Shown: piece after piece, positions 44,828 through 54,771 of the stretch
Layout: the number at the start of each line of letters is the position of its first letter
Position numbering within the stretch: position 1 is the stretch's first letter
DNA from: Marinilongibacter aquaticus
GTDB taxonomy: Bacteria; Bacteroidota; Bacteroidia; Cytophagales; Spirosomataceae
DNA: 64,000 nt
NCBI RefSeq assembly: GCF_020149935.1
Contig: NZ_CP083757.1
Location: 558,001-622,000 of the forward strand
Reading direction: 5' to 3'
Position numbers and translations under genes: made by a program
The notes under the pieces: generated by a model
The model's input: only the letters and a program-made list of their open reading frames with translations
The model's database searches: none
Told to the model about the DNA's origin: nothing

Positions 44828-45838
44828 AATGCCGAAAATCATCTCTTTGTAGAGATCCGCATCGGTTTTCTGTCCGGTATCAATTCCTTTAGATTGTTTA
44901 TCCAAATTGCGTAAAACGGCAATTACCTGCATGGCTTTTCCCAAGGGATACGCCCTTGCCGCCTGCGTATAATCTTTCACAAAATAGGGGTTCACTTTCA
45001 GCAAACTGGCCAAATTGGCGTCCGGACTGTTTTGACTGCCGTGCACCAACAAAACCTTGGAGAAGAAGTTGAAGAGAATCAATATCACAGGCTGTATGGG
45101 ATTGGTACGCGGATTGGCCGCAAAATAATTGACAATCTGAAGCGATTTTCGGGCATCCTTTTGCACAAGAGCCTTTTGCAATTCGAATACATTGAAATCT
45201 TTGGAAATCCCCACAAAACGCTCAATCAAATGAGCATCAATTTCAGCTCCTTCGGGTACGTTCAACAGAAGCTTCTCGACTTCCTTCGCAATACTCTCCA
45301 AATTGTTGCCCAAATGTTCAAAGAGCAACAAACTCGCTTTCGGTGAAATCTTTCTATTTTTTGCCAGGCAGTACTGCAAAATAAAATCAGGCACCTGATT
45401 GTCGTAAAGCTTTTTGGCATTCAACAATACACCTTTTTGGCCAAAGGCTTTCACGAAACCTTTCCGCTCGTCCATAGCCTTTCCAAACAAAAGCACCAAA
45501 ACCGTGGTATCCAAAGGCTGTTTGGCGTAATTTTCCAAAAGGCCTTGAGCCGCTTTGTCGTTCAAATCCTGAATCTGTTCGGCATCTTTCACCATCACCA
45601 ATTGCCTTTGAGCCATCATCGGGAATCGCCGAGCGGTGTTGAGGATATCGCCCACGCTGAGATCTTTCCCAAAGAGAATGAATTCATTGAAACCTTTCTC
45701 GTGCTCGGGAATGGCCAATTCGGTAATTTTCTTGGCTATGGCATTGGGATAAAACGGTTCTGTACCGTGCAAAAAATAAAGCGGTTGTAAGCTTTCCGCC
45801 GAAAGTTTATCAAGAATTTGGTTTGGAGATACGGCCAA
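44819..45838 (-). CDS. holA: DNA polymerase III subunit delta
   Basis: A 339-residue clamp-loader subunit: LQPLYFLHGTEPFYPNAIAK at the start, the degenerate AAA region with RRFPMMAQRQLVMVKDAEQI, and the C-terminal collar domain. It opens the sliding clamp. Last gene of the operon that begins with phoH; 4 bp behind acpH. Confidence 0.92.
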   Translation of the reverse strand: MAVSPNQILDKLSAESLQPLYFLHGTEPFYPNAIAKKITELAIPEHEKGFNEFILFGKDLSVGDILNTARRFPMMAQRQLVMVKDAEQIQDLNDKAAQGLLENYAKQPLDTTVLVLLFGKAMDERKGFVKAFGQKGVLLNAKKLYDNQVPDFILQYCLAKNRKISPKASLLLFEHLGNNLESIAKEVEKLLLNVPEGAEIDAHLIERFVGISKDFNVFELQKALVQKDARKSLQIVNYFAANPRTNPIQPVILILFNFFSKVLLVHGSQNSPDANLASLLKVNPYFVKDYTQAARAYPLGKAMQVIAVLRNLDKQSKGIDTGQKTDADLYKEMIFGILS

Positions 45839-45842
45839 TGTT

Positions 45843-46442
45843 CTAAGTATTGTCTGCTAAAAATTGATCACAATGCATTTTCAGCACATCGAAATAGAGC
45901 AAAAAATGCTGATTCAAAAATGCATAATTTTCATGCATAATCGAAATGCTTTTGATTAGATCTGGGCCATTGTGGATTTTTTTATTCAAACCCGAAAAGG
46001 CCCTTTCCAAACCTTCATCGAATTCGTAGGCCGTAAGCCAATCGTGCCGGACCATTGATTGATATGTTTTGAGCAAACGCTCAGGCATCAAGTCCTGAAA
46101 TTTTCCCAAAGCGGCATAAATCCGCTTTCTGAAATCCTCAAATGCTTCCTGCGTATATTCTGCCCAGTGCTTGATGAGATAATGGTCAAACACCACATCG
46201 ATCACCACAGAATCGTAGCGGCCCAATTCCGCATGAAAAACCTGCTTTGCCGTTTTCACAATCGGATGCGTATCGGTTAAAGTGTCGATTTGCCGATGTA
46301 AGCGGATCCCGGTTTTTATACGCTCATTGAATTTATCGTGGCGTGGATGATCCACTTGCCCATGAATGAAATCCTCCAACATATTGCCGAAAATAATCTC
46401 CTCATCGGTTCCTGATAAAAACAAATGAGCCAGGTAATTCAT
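45843..46442 (-). CDS. acpH: Acyl carrier protein phosphodiesterase
   Basis: A 199-residue HD-domain-like protein that starts MNYLAHLFLSGTDEEIIFGN followed by MLEDF, the signature of AcpH, which removes the phosphopantetheine arm from acyl carrier protein; RLHRQIDTLTDTHPIV and VIDVVFDHYL contain the expected His and Asp residues. Its ATG overlaps the stop of the deaminase gene (ATGA). Confidence 0.87.
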   Translation of the reverse strand: MNYLAHLFLSGTDEEIIFGNMLEDFIHGQVDHPRHDKFNERIKTGIRLHRQIDTLTDTHPIVKTAKQVFHAELGRYDSVVIDVVFDHYLIKHWAEYTQEAFEDFRKRIYAALGKFQDLMPERLLKTYQSMVRHDWLTAYEFDEGLERAFSGLNKKIHNGPDLIKSISIMHENYAFLNQHFLLYFDVLKMHCDQFLADNT

Positions 46443-46909
46443 AGCCCTCTCTTTTCGTATTTCACCACCTCGACACCAAAACTGCGAAGAAATTCAACGC
46501 CCTCATCCTTCTCTATTCCTTTGTATTCGGCATACGAATGCAGGTAAAACACCTTCTTTATCTTCATCGTATAAATGACCCGGGCACAAGAAATACAAGG
46601 CGAAAGCGTGACGTACATGGTGGCCCCCTCTACCCGACCACCGTTCTTTGCCGCGTACAAAATGGCATTTTGCTCAGCATGCAAAGCCAAAGAGCAACTG
46701 CCCTTGGAATCGCGTGGGCAGCCATCGGCTCCAAAATCTGCATCACAATTATGCGTTCCGCTTGGCGGCCCATTGTACCCAATGGAAATAATGCGTGTTT
46801 CGTTGGTCAGTACAGCCCCGACTTGGGCCTTCACACAATGTGAACGTTTGGCAAGATTTATCGCCAAATCCATGAAAATATCGTCGAAATCCGGTCTTTG
46901 TTTTTGCAT
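46439..46909 (-). CDS. dCMP deaminase family protein
   Basis: A 156-residue zinc deaminase: HAEQNAI (His77, Glu79) and PCISC (Cys105, Cys108) form the active site; GYNGPPSGTHNC is typical of the ComEB/deoxycytidylate deaminase group. It makes dUMP from dCMP for thymidylate synthesis. Second-to-last group of a tight operon: 4 bp behind the M43 protease gene and overlapping acpH by 4 bp. Confidence 0.92.
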   Translation of the reverse strand: MQKQRPDFDDIFMDLAINLAKRSHCVKAQVGAVLTNETRIISIGYNGPPSGTHNCDADFGADGCPRDSKGSCSLALHAEQNAILYAAKNGGRVEGATMYVTLSPCISCARVIYTMKIKKVFYLHSYAEYKGIEKDEGVEFLRSFGVEVVKYEKRGL

Positions 46910-46913
46910 ACGG

Positions 46914-48176
46914 CTACAAATTTAAGAACCGTTTGTTTATGACCTTGCCCTGCGTGCGAAAACTCACAATGAGCATACCTTTGGGCAAATTGAAATCGCT
47001 TGCTTTCAAGACAAAACTCGGATAATCTTTATACTCACGGGTCATAATCAATTGACCGAAATAATTATAAAATACAAGAGAAAAGTCTTGAAAGTCGGGT
47101 AAAAGCACTTGAAAAGCCAAATCTCCATTTCGATCGGGATGATTCAGTAATTTCAAATCCGCAGTTTCCTGTTTCGCAATAAGAAATTGACTGTTTAAGA
47201 TCAACCTGCGACGACGCTGACTCAATTCCAAAACCTGACGTACTCGCGTTTTCTGATCCAAAGTAAATATGTTCATGCATGAATCAGGCGAATAATCCAT
47301 GTAGTTCTCGATCATATTCAAAGTATTCGATTTTCCCGCACAACGGCTGTAAATCGGTCCGCATGTATCGGTTTCGTTGGCAGCTTCGGCCTGTGGCGTG
47401 TCATCGACATAATCCGTGCCGCAAAAAGTATCGCCCCAAGTATGCAAAAGGCCAAGCCAATGCCCCACTTCGTGCGTCAGCGTGCGGCCATAAGAATAGA
47501 GCCCATCACTGGCCGTTCCCGTTTTTCGACCAAAAGCTTCATAATCCACAAAAACGCCGTCAATCAGTTCGTCCGGGTCTTCCACCTCCAAGCCATCGAC
47601 TGCTGCTCCGGGAAACTCCCCGTAACCCAAAGTATTGGCACTGAAATCGAGCACATAAATATTGAGATATTGATCTGCCGGCCAATGCGATTGGCTGGCA
47701 ATAAACTCGAGATCGGTATAGGGGCTGAATTGCCTTCTGCTCACATAATTGCGGGTAATACCCGAACTGGGCTGGCCGTCGGGATCGACTTGGGCCAAAA
47801 AGAATTCGATGCCCATATCTCCGCCCACAGGATTTGTGTTGAAACCCAAAGTGCCGGCTTCTTTTCTGTAGTCCTCATTGAGGACTTCAATTTGACTGAA
47901 AATCTGTGCATCGGAAATATTGGCATTGCCATCGCCACCAATTTGCCCTCCAGAATTGTTATGAATCACATGCACAACAACGGGAATCTTGATGATTTCA
48001 TCCGAAACTCTAGCATTTATGCTCGACTTGGAACGATAGCTTTTTAAGGCTTCCTGAAAACGCTCCAGTCGGTTTTGCTGGGTTTCAGATTTCATTATTT
48101 CACCAAACGCACAACGCTGAGCCTGGGTGTTGAAAAAGAAAAGCACACATACTGTGCTAAGAATCAGCTTTCTCAT
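46914..48176 (-). CDS. Secreted pappalysin-like M43 zinc metalloprotease
   Basis: A 420-residue exported protease. Signal peptide at residues 1-19 (NTQAQ), a metzincin zinc site TLTHEVGHWLGLLHTWGD (His235, Glu236, His239, His245) with Met-turn in NYMDYS (Met293), and cysteines around the site that fit the cytophagalysin/pappalysin group. The C-terminal 80 residues form a beta domain resembling T9SS sorting domains (LVFYNYFGQLIMTREYK and a basic KVINKRFLNL end). It starts inside the end of phoH (20 bp overlap), an odd place for an exported protease. Confidence 0.88.
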   Translation of the reverse strand: MRKLILSTVCVLFFFNTQAQRCAFGEIMKSETQQNRLERFQEALKSYRSKSSINARVSDEIIKIPVVVHVIHNNSGGQIGGDGNANISDAQIFSQIEVLNEDYRKEAGTLGFNTNPVGGDMGIEFFLAQVDPDGQPSSGITRNYVSRRQFSPYTDLEFIASQSHWPADQYLNIYVLDFSANTLGYGEFPGAAVDGLEVEDPDELIDGVFVDYEAFGRKTGTASDGLYSYGRTLTHEVGHWLGLLHTWGDTFCGTDYVDDTPQAEAANETDTCGPIYSRCAGKSNTLNMIENYMDYSPDSCMNIFTLDQKTRVRQVLELSQRRRRLILNSQFLIAKQETADLKLLNHPDRNGDLAFQVLLPDFQDFSLVFYNYFGQLIMTREYKDYPSFVLKASDFNLPKGMLIVSFRTQGKVINKRFLNL

Positions 48177-49101
48177 AAGCTTCCAATATTTTGACCACCA
48201 ATGGGTGCCTTACCACATCTTTGCCGTCCAATTCTATAAACTTAATTCCATCGATTTTATTGAGCTTATGCACGGCATCTTCTAAGCCCGACTTCTGTTT
48301 TTTGGGCAAATCTACTTGTGTGGTGTCTCCGGTGATGATTGTTTTCGAGTTTGGCCCCATGCGTGTCAAAAACATTTTCAACTGCATGGGCGTGGTATTC
48401 TGTGCCTCATCCAAAATGATGAAGGCATTGTTCAACGTACGCCCTCTCATATACGCCAAAGGAGCTATTTCGATTGTGTTTTTCTCTACGTATGAAGCAT
48501 AACGTTCAGACGGAAGCATGTCGTTCAATGCATCGTAAATCGGCCTCAAATAAGGATCTATTTTTTCCTTCAAATCACCGGGCAAAAAACCCAAATTTTC
48601 ACCCGCTTCTACCGCAGGTCGCGTGATGATGATCTTCTTCACCTGCTTTTCCTTTAGAGCTTTTACGGCCAATGCCACTGCCGTATAAGTCTTCCCGGTA
48701 CCCGCGGGGCCTATCGCGAAAACAATGTCGTTCTGAAAACTGGCTTCAACCAATTTTTTCTGGTTTGCCGTTTTCGCCTTAATCAACATGCCTTTGTTGC
48801 CGTGCACCAATACCTCGTCGCTGAGAATGTGGCTCGGAATCTGAGCATTCTCGTTCTGCAAATAGTCTTTTACGTTATCCAATGTCAATTTGCCGAAGCG
48901 GTGATAATGGTCCAAGAGGTTTTCGAAGAGCACGCCGAGTTCGCGAATGTCTTTGGCGGGTCCTTTGATCAGGATTTCTTCGCCACGCGATACCAATCTA
49001 CTGGAAGGATAAGCTTTCCCAATTTCTTTGATGTTTGCATTTTGGATCCCTAAGAAATCGATGAGCGAAACACCTTGTAGAAGAATGACCTTTTCTGTCA
49101 A
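48157..49101 (-). CDS. phoH: PhoH family ATPase
   Basis: A 314-residue PhoH-like protein with Walker A GPAGTGKTYTA (about residues 133-143), Walker B in FIILDEAQNTT and the ITGDTTQVDLP motif. An N-terminal KH-like domain precedes the ATPase. Probably linked to RNA metabolism. First gene of the five-gene minus-strand operon phoH / M43 protease / dCMP deaminase / acpH / holA; divergent from dnaB. Confidence 0.92.
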   Translation of the reverse strand: MTEKVILLQGVSLIDFLGIQNANIKEIGKAYPSSRLVSRGEEILIKGPAKDIRELGVLFENLLDHYHRFGKLTLDNVKDYLQNENAQIPSHILSDEVLVHGNKGMLIKAKTANQKKLVEASFQNDIVFAIGPAGTGKTYTAVALAVKALKEKQVKKIIITRPAVEAGENLGFLPGDLKEKIDPYLRPIYDALNDMLPSERYASYVEKNTIEIAPLAYMRGRTLNNAFIILDEAQNTTPMQLKMFLTRMGPNSKTIITGDTTQVDLPKKQKSGLEDAVHKLNKIDGIKFIELDGKDVVRHPLVVKILEAYEKADS

Positions 49102-49278
49102 ATTTGAAGTTTAAATTTTAGCTTTTTCAAAATTCATAAAAATTATTCACAGTTTTTACGAATTGTACACAAAATTGAAATCAACGCTGCATTTTTCCGT
49201 TTAAACAAAAGATTATCAAGCATTTATGCAATGGATAAATTTAAGGGCTTGTAGCCCAGCTTTTCGCTTGTGAAAGCG

Positions 49279-49286
49279 TAATTTTG
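49279..49286 (+). promoter_or_regulatory. Probable -7 element of dnaB
   Basis: TAATTTTG matches the TAnnTTTG consensus, 38 bp before the dnaB start. No clear -33 element. Confidence 0.45.
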
Positions 49287-49324
49287 TAATCATAAAGAAC
49301 ACTTAGAAGCGAACTCAATTTTCA

Positions 49325-50911
49325 ATGTCAAACGAAGCCCGCGTACAACGCACATTTGTTCAGCCCTTTGCCCAAAGCGACGGCCAAACGCTCCCTTTTT
49401 CAGAAGAGGTAGAAGCGGCAGTTTTGGGTGCGGTACTCATTGAAAAAGAGGCACTTGGCTTGATCAAAGAACTGGTCAAAATCAATACTTTTTACGGCGA
49501 ATCTCATCGTGAAATCTATTCGGCCATGCTCGAACTTCACGAGGCTTCAGAACCCATTGATTTGCTAACAGTGACCCAATCGCTACGGAGAAGAAACACG
49601 ATCCGTAAAGTAGGCGGAGCAAAATACTTGGCCGATCTGCTTTCGAAAGTGAACTCGGCCTCCAATATCGAATACCATGCTCTGATTATTTCTCAATTGA
49701 GCATCAAAAGGGAGATGATTCAAGCGGCAAACGATCTCATGGGTCAGGCTTTCGATGAAAGCGTGGATATATTCGAAGTACTCGACAATACGGAACAATA
49801 CTTTTTCAAAATTTCGGAACAGAGTATTCGTCGACAGTACAAGAATTCGAATGAAATTATGCGGCTCACTATCGATGAGCTGGAAAATAAGAAACTCAGC
49901 AACGAAGACGGTATCACCGGCGTACCCAGCGGTTTCAATTCTTTGGACGAACTGACTGGCGGTTGGCAAAAAACCGAACTGACCATTATTGCGGCCCGTC
50001 CGGGTATGGGAAAAACAGCCTTTGTGGTATCGGCGATGCGTAACGCAGCTGTCGACGCACAGGCACCCGTAGCCATTTTTTCCTTGGAAATGTCGGCCAC
50101 TCAGCTTATGCTTCGGATGATTTCGGCCGAAGCCGAAATTGAAAGTGAAAAGCTAAGAAAGGGTATACTTCAGCCGCATGAATGGCAACAATTGACCACA
50201 AGGCTCAACAAACTGAACGAAGCCCCTATCTACATCGATGACACACCCGCTCTTTCTGTTTTGGAGCTGCGGGCCAAATGCCGAAGACTTAAGGCTCAGT
50301 TTGGCATCGAAATGGTCATTATCGATTATTTGCAATTGATGAGCGGCGAAGACGGCTCGAATAGCCAAGGCAACCGTGAACAAGAAATTGCTACGATTTC
50401 GAGGGCTTTGAAAAACTTGGCGAAAGAACTCGATGTACCCGTATTGGCCCTTTCGCAGCTTTCTCGTGCGGTAGAAACCCGTGGTGGCGACAAACGGCCT
50501 CAACTTTCCGATTTGCGTGAATCAGGCTCCATCGAGCAAGATGCCGATATGGTAATGTTCCTGTATCGTCCGGAATATTACAAATTGGACACCGACGAAA
50601 ACGGAAATTCAACCGAAGGTATAGGCGAAGTAATTATCGCCAAAAACCGGGCCGGAACCCTGAAAACGGTGAAATTACAGTTCGTGAAAGAATTCACGAA
50701 GTTTACAGACATCGGCACATACTCGGCCAATTATTTCAGCGGCGGAAGAGCCTCTATGCCCGACATCACGCAAAGCTTAAGCGATTTTGAACAAAGAGGA
50801 TCCGGAAGTTTACCCAATGCTACTTTCTTGAAAAGTCGAGCCAACAATACTGAAACCAATGGTGATGGCCTCGACCAAGTCGACCCGAACAATGACGACG
50901 TGCCCTTCTAA
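49325..50911 (+). CDS. dnaB: Replicative DNA helicase DnaB
   Basis: A 528-residue helicase. The N-terminal domain (EEVEAAVLGAVLIEKEALGL, to about residue 130) binds primase; the RecA-like C-terminal domain carries Walker A ARPGMGKTAF (Lys230), Walker B in MVIIDYLQLMSG and the arginine-finger region LSQLSRAVETR. It unwinds DNA at the replication fork as a hexamer. No intein is present. Confidence 0.96.
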   Translation: MSNEARVQRTFVQPFAQSDGQTLPFSEEVEAAVLGAVLIEKEALGLIKELVKINTFYGESHREIYSAMLELHEASEPIDLLTVTQSLRRRNTIRKVGGAKYLADLLSKVNSASNIEYHALIISQLSIKREMIQAANDLMGQAFDESVDIFEVLDNTEQYFFKISEQSIRRQYKNSNEIMRLTIDELENKKLSNEDGITGVPSGFNSLDELTGGWQKTELTIIAARPGMGKTAFVVSAMRNAAVDAQAPVAIFSLEMSATQLMLRMISAEAEIESEKLRKGILQPHEWQQLTTRLNKLNEAPIYIDDTPALSVLELRAKCRRLKAQFGIEMVIIDYLQLMSGEDGSNSQGNREQEIATISRALKNLAKELDVPVLALSQLSRAVETRGGDKRPQLSDLRESGSIEQDADMVMFLYRPEYYKLDTDENGNSTEGIGEVIIAKNRAGTLKTVKLQFVKEFTKFTDIGTYSANYFSGGRASMPDITQSLSDFEQRGSGSLPNATFLKSRANNTETNGDGLDQVDPNNDDVPF

Positions 50912-50928
50912 ATTAGCCTGAAAATCAA

Positions 50929-52332
50929 TCAATTAAGCTCCAACAAAGCAACATTTTCCACATGATGCGTGTGTGGAAACATATCGACGGGCCGAACTGA
51001 AGAAACGCGATAATAATCACTCATAAGCTTTATATCTCGAGCTTGGGTTGCGGCATTGCAACTCACATAGACTATGCGTTTTGCACGTATTTTCAACAAC
51101 ATTTCAACCACCTCTTTGTCCATTCCGGCACGCGGCGGATCGGTAATTACGATATCTGGGCGACCTTCTTTTTCTAAAAAAGCCTCGTTCAGCACATCTT
51201 TCATATTGCCCGCATAAAAACTTGTATTGTCGATGCCGTTGATCTCGCTATTAACCTTAGCGTCTTCAATTGCAGCCTCAACATACTCTACACCTACGAC
51301 TTTTTTTGCTCTTTTAGCCACAAAATTGGCTATCGTACCCGTACCCGTATAGAGGTCATACACAATATCTTCAGGCTGAATATCAGCCATTTCTCTCGTA
51401 ATCTTATACAATTCGTACGCCTGATCCGAATTCGTTTGATAAAAAGATTTTACTCCAATTCTGAAACGCAGCCCTTCCATCTCTTCCTCGATATAGGGCT
51501 TGCCATGGACACAAACGGGCTCCAAATCTTGGTAACTGTCGTTTCTTTTTTGATTGATGAAATAATTCACCGAATGCACCTTTGGAAACGCCTGCACAAA
51601 GGCTGAAAGGCAATCTTCAATCTTTTTCTTATCGTTTTCTGCAAATTGAACCACAACCATAATTTCGCCCGTACTGGCGGTGCGAATCATGATATTCCTG
51701 AAAAAACCTTCGTGCTTTACATGGTCGTAATAAGGCTCTGCCGATTTGTCGGCATAACTCTGAAAGAACAAACGAATGGCATTGGAAGGGTCGGCCTGAA
51801 GGTAACAATGGGCAATGGGCAAAACCTTCTCGAAACGCTTGGGAATATGAAAACCCAAGGCATTTTTATTCATCTCTTCTTCCGAACGAATCTCATCGGC
51901 GGTCAACCACCTCGAATTCGAAAAAGTGAATTCCAGTTTGTTTCGGTAATACTGCGTATTGGCGGAGCCGAGAATAGGCCTCTTCTCTCCCACTTCCAAA
52001 CGCCCGAGACGTTCAAGCTGGTCGATCACCTGCTTTTCTTTTTGCTTCAATTGCGTTTCATACGGAATATGCTGCCATTTGCAACCGCCACAAACACCAA
52101 AATGACTGCAAAAAGGCTCGATACGCATAGGCGAAGGCTCGAGGCGTTCGAGCACGATGGCCTCGGAAAAAGACTTCCTTTTTCTGTTGATCTGCAATTT
52201 CACCACATCGCCGGGAGCAATATTGGGTGTCAAAATAAAAATCACCTCGCCCTCGTGTTTCGCAATACACTTCCCCTCAGCGGCAAAATCCTGCACCTCA
52301 ATGCGATCTATTATCTTCCTTTTTCGAGCCAT
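50929..52332 (-). CDS. rlmD: 23S rRNA (uracil-C5)-methyltransferase, RlmD type
   Basis: A 467-residue RNA methyltransferase: an N-terminal TRAM domain (about residues 1-60), an iron-sulphur cluster motif CSHFGVCGGCKWQH, the SAM-binding YDLYTGTGTIANFVA and the catalytic-cysteine loop VYVSCNAATQARD preceded by ITDPPRAGMD. It methylates a uridine in 23S rRNA; whether the target is U1939 or U747 cannot be fixed by eye. ATG 52332 chosen over 52350 by family start. Confidence 0.9.
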   Translation of the reverse strand: MARKRKIIDRIEVQDFAAEGKCIAKHEGEVIFILTPNIAPGDVVKLQINRKRKSFSEAIVLERLEPSPMRIEPFCSHFGVCGGCKWQHIPYETQLKQKEKQVIDQLERLGRLEVGEKRPILGSANTQYYRNKLEFTFSNSRWLTADEIRSEEEMNKNALGFHIPKRFEKVLPIAHCYLQADPSNAIRLFFQSYADKSAEPYYDHVKHEGFFRNIMIRTASTGEIMVVVQFAENDKKKIEDCLSAFVQAFPKVHSVNYFINQKRNDSYQDLEPVCVHGKPYIEEEMEGLRFRIGVKSFYQTNSDQAYELYKITREMADIQPEDIVYDLYTGTGTIANFVAKRAKKVVGVEYVEAAIEDAKVNSEINGIDNTSFYAGNMKDVLNEAFLEKEGRPDIVITDPPRAGMDKEVVEMLLKIRAKRIVYVSCNAATQARDIKLMSDYYRVSSVRPVDMFPHTHHVENVALLELN

Positions 52333-52552
52333 ATGCAATAAAAAGTGCAAATATAGAAAAAGCTCTCGATCTACTGCATAAATGAGCGATTACTGGTGAA
52401 ATGCCCTTGTGAATCCAAAAGCGAATTGAACTGAAATCAAAGAAGAACCCAATTTGGACTTCTCAATAAAGCAATTTTGGACTTTTCAGAAAACTCAAAT
52501 TGGGCCATTGGGCGGAAATTTGCAGCAGAAATCAAAAACAAAATTCAGTATT

Positions 52553-53593
52553 ATGAACAAGAAAGAAACAGTACTGGTGACAGGCGGAACGGGCTTTGTA
52601 GGCTTGCGGGTGATTTTGCAACTATTGGAAAAAGGCTACGCAGTTCGCACCACTGTCCGCAATACAAAAGGAATCGACCAAATAAAGGAAACATTAAAAG
52701 CCCATGGCCTCCTTTCAATGGATAAACTCTCTTTTATTGAAGCCGAACTCACACAAGACACCAATTGGGCAAAGGCCATGCAAGATTGTCAATATGTTTT
52801 AAGCATTGCTTCTCCAGTATTTTTCGACAAACCCAAGAGCGAAGAAGAGGCCATTCGGCCAGCGGTTGAAGGCATTTTGCGAATCTTGAAGTTTGCTGAG
52901 CAAACCGGGGTCAAGCGTGTGGTGATGACCTCGAATTTTGGAGCAGTTGGTTTTACACAAACAGATAAAACCAGGGAAACGACAGAAGAAGATTGGACGA
53001 ATACCGAGGCCAAAGGACTTTCACTTTACGAAAAATCAAAAACATTGGCCGAAAAAGCCGCTTGGGAATACGTGAAAAACCAAAGCGGAAACTTGGAATT
53101 TGCCACAATAAACCCAGTTGCCATTTTGGGTCCATCCTTAAACAACCATGTATCCGGGAGCTTTATCTTATTGAAACTGTTGCTCAACGGCACCTTAAAA
53201 GCCATTCCCGACTTGCCGCTAAACATTGTAGACATCAGAGACGTGGCCGAATTGCACATTCTGGCCATGGAAAATCCGCAGGCTAAAGGACAGAGATTTA
53301 TTGCCACGGCCGATGGGCAAACTTCCTTGCGAGAAATGGCCCAATTGATTCGCGACAAAAGGCCCGAAGTGGCCCAAAATGTAGCGGAAAGAAAATTGCC
53401 CGTTTGGATACTGAAAATCGCTTCGCTTTTCAACCATCAAGCGGAAGAAAGCCTATTCATGTCGAAAATGAACCGAAACGTGAGCAACAGCAAAGCCAAA
53501 GAAATCTTGGGCTGGAAACCCATTGCGTCTCAGGAAGAGACCATTTTGGCCGCAGTAGACACGATGATTGCACACAATTTGATCAAAGCATAA
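52553..53593 (+). CDS. NAD-dependent epimerase/reductase (dihydroflavonol-4-reductase-like)
   Basis: A 346-residue extended SDR: VLVTGGTGFVGLRVILQLLE binds NAD(P), and the catalytic YEKSKTLAEKAAW (YxxxK) follows a TSNFGAVGF serine/threonine site. Similar to plant dihydroflavonol reductase and bacterial aldehyde reductases; substrate unknown. ATG 52553 starts directly before the Rossmann motif. DoxX-like and AraC genes follow 8 and 12 bp apart. Confidence 0.88.
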   Translation: MNKKETVLVTGGTGFVGLRVILQLLEKGYAVRTTVRNTKGIDQIKETLKAHGLLSMDKLSFIEAELTQDTNWAKAMQDCQYVLSIASPVFFDKPKSEEEAIRPAVEGILRILKFAEQTGVKRVVMTSNFGAVGFTQTDKTRETTEEDWTNTEAKGLSLYEKSKTLAEKAAWEYVKNQSGNLEFATINPVAILGPSLNNHVSGSFILLKLLLNGTLKAIPDLPLNIVDIRDVAELHILAMENPQAKGQRFIATADGQTSLREMAQLIRDKRPEVAQNVAERKLPVWILKIASLFNHQAEESLFMSKMNRNVSNSKAKEILGWKPIASQEETILAAVDTMIAHNLIKA

Positions 53594-53601
53594 TTGGAAG
53601 C

Positions 53602-53958
53602 ATGAAGACAAGAATAATCAGTGCAGTACTGCTTTTGCTTACGGTTTATTTTGGCACGAGTCATGGAGCAAGAGCTTTTCAACGCCCGTCCGCCGAATAT
53701 TTGAAAATGATGCAGGCAATTGGCCTTAACGAAACAATGCGAATTTTAATCGGCATTTGGGCCATCGGCTCGGCCGTTCTCATCCTGTTTCCAAAAACCT
53801 TTTTCTTGGGGAATGTGGCCCGTGCGATTCTCCTACTCCTCATGATGGCCTTGGCTTTGGCCAGCGGAAATTATAAATTTGCTATGATTGAAATACCCTT
53901 TCTCGCCATGCCGCTCATCTTGATTTATTTGGGACATCCCTTCAAGAATGGCTTTTAA
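53602..53958 (+). CDS. DoxX-like membrane protein
   Basis: A 118-residue protein with four hydrophobic helices (about 5-22, 47-62, 70-90, 95-112). The plan and size fit DoxX-like proteins, though the sequence is divergent. It is the middle gene of an SDR-DoxX-AraC operon. Confidence 0.65.
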   Translation: MKTRIISAVLLLLTVYFGTSHGARAFQRPSAEYLKMMQAIGLNETMRILIGIWAIGSAVLILFPKTFFLGNVARAILLLLMMALALASGNYKFAMIEIPFLAMPLILIYLGHPFKNGF

Positions 53959-53970
53959 AACGCTTATCCA

Positions 53971-54771
53971 ATGCGAACCATTACCGACGACATTCGAACA
54001 AATATTCTGCAAGAGCAATACATACCCGACCACCTCTTTATATATGTGCTGAAAGGAGCCATTCGAGTGTTTGACGGCAACAAAAGCCTTTCCTATCAAG
54101 CCGGAGATGCTTGCATTGCCCGAAAAAACAGATTGGCCAAATATGAGCTTTTGCCCAGCAAAGAACCCTTTGAGCCCATTTTATTCTGTTTTGACGAACC
54201 TTTTCTGCTCGAATTTCGGGAAAAGCACGCGATCAAAGCCGAACCCGTTGCGTCAAAAGAAACCTTTCTCGAGGTTAAGAAATCATCCTTGATCGATAGT
54301 TTTATCCAATCCATTAAACCCTATTACAAGGGGGCCATGGAATTGGACGAAGCTTTCGAGGATTTGAAATACGAGGAGTTGCTAATCATTCTTCTCAAAA
54401 ATCGCCCCGAACTGACCAACCTCCTTTTCGATTTCAGAAAACCGGGAAAAATCGACCTCGAAGACTTTATGGTACAGCACTATAAATTCAATGTCAGTGT
54501 TTCTCGCTTTGCTTATCTTACGGGTCGTAGCCTCTCTGCATTTAAAAGAGATTTCAAAGCCATTTTCAACGAAACTCCAAGCCGATGGTTGGTCGAAAGG
54601 CGTTTGCAGGAAGCCTATTTTTTAATGGATAAGAAAGCTCAAAAACCTTCGGATATTTATACAGACCTCGGTTTTGAAAGTCTGTCGCACTTTTCCACGT
54701 CCTTCAAAAAGGCCTACGGATATACCCCCTCAATTTTGGCGTCAAAACCGAATAAGAACCCGAATCCTTAA
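53971..54771 (+). CDS. AraC-family transcriptional regulator
   Basis: A 266-residue protein. Residues about 10-90 form a cupin-like sensor (HLFIYVLKGAIRVFDGNKSL) and residues about 165-260 the AraC domain (VSVSRFAYLTGRSLSAFKRD; SDIYTDLGFESLSHFSTSFK). Third gene of the SDR-DoxX-AraC operon and probably its own regulator. Confidence 0.86.
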   Translation: MRTITDDIRTNILQEQYIPDHLFIYVLKGAIRVFDGNKSLSYQAGDACIARKNRLAKYELLPSKEPFEPILFCFDEPFLLEFREKHAIKAEPVASKETFLEVKKSSLIDSFIQSIKPYYKGAMELDEAFEDLKYEELLIILLKNRPELTNLLFDFRKPGKIDLEDFMVQHYKFNVSVSRFAYLTGRSLSAFKRDFKAIFNETPSRWLVERRLQEAYFLMDKKAQKPSDIYTDLGFESLSHFSTSFKKAYGYTPSILASKPNKNPNP

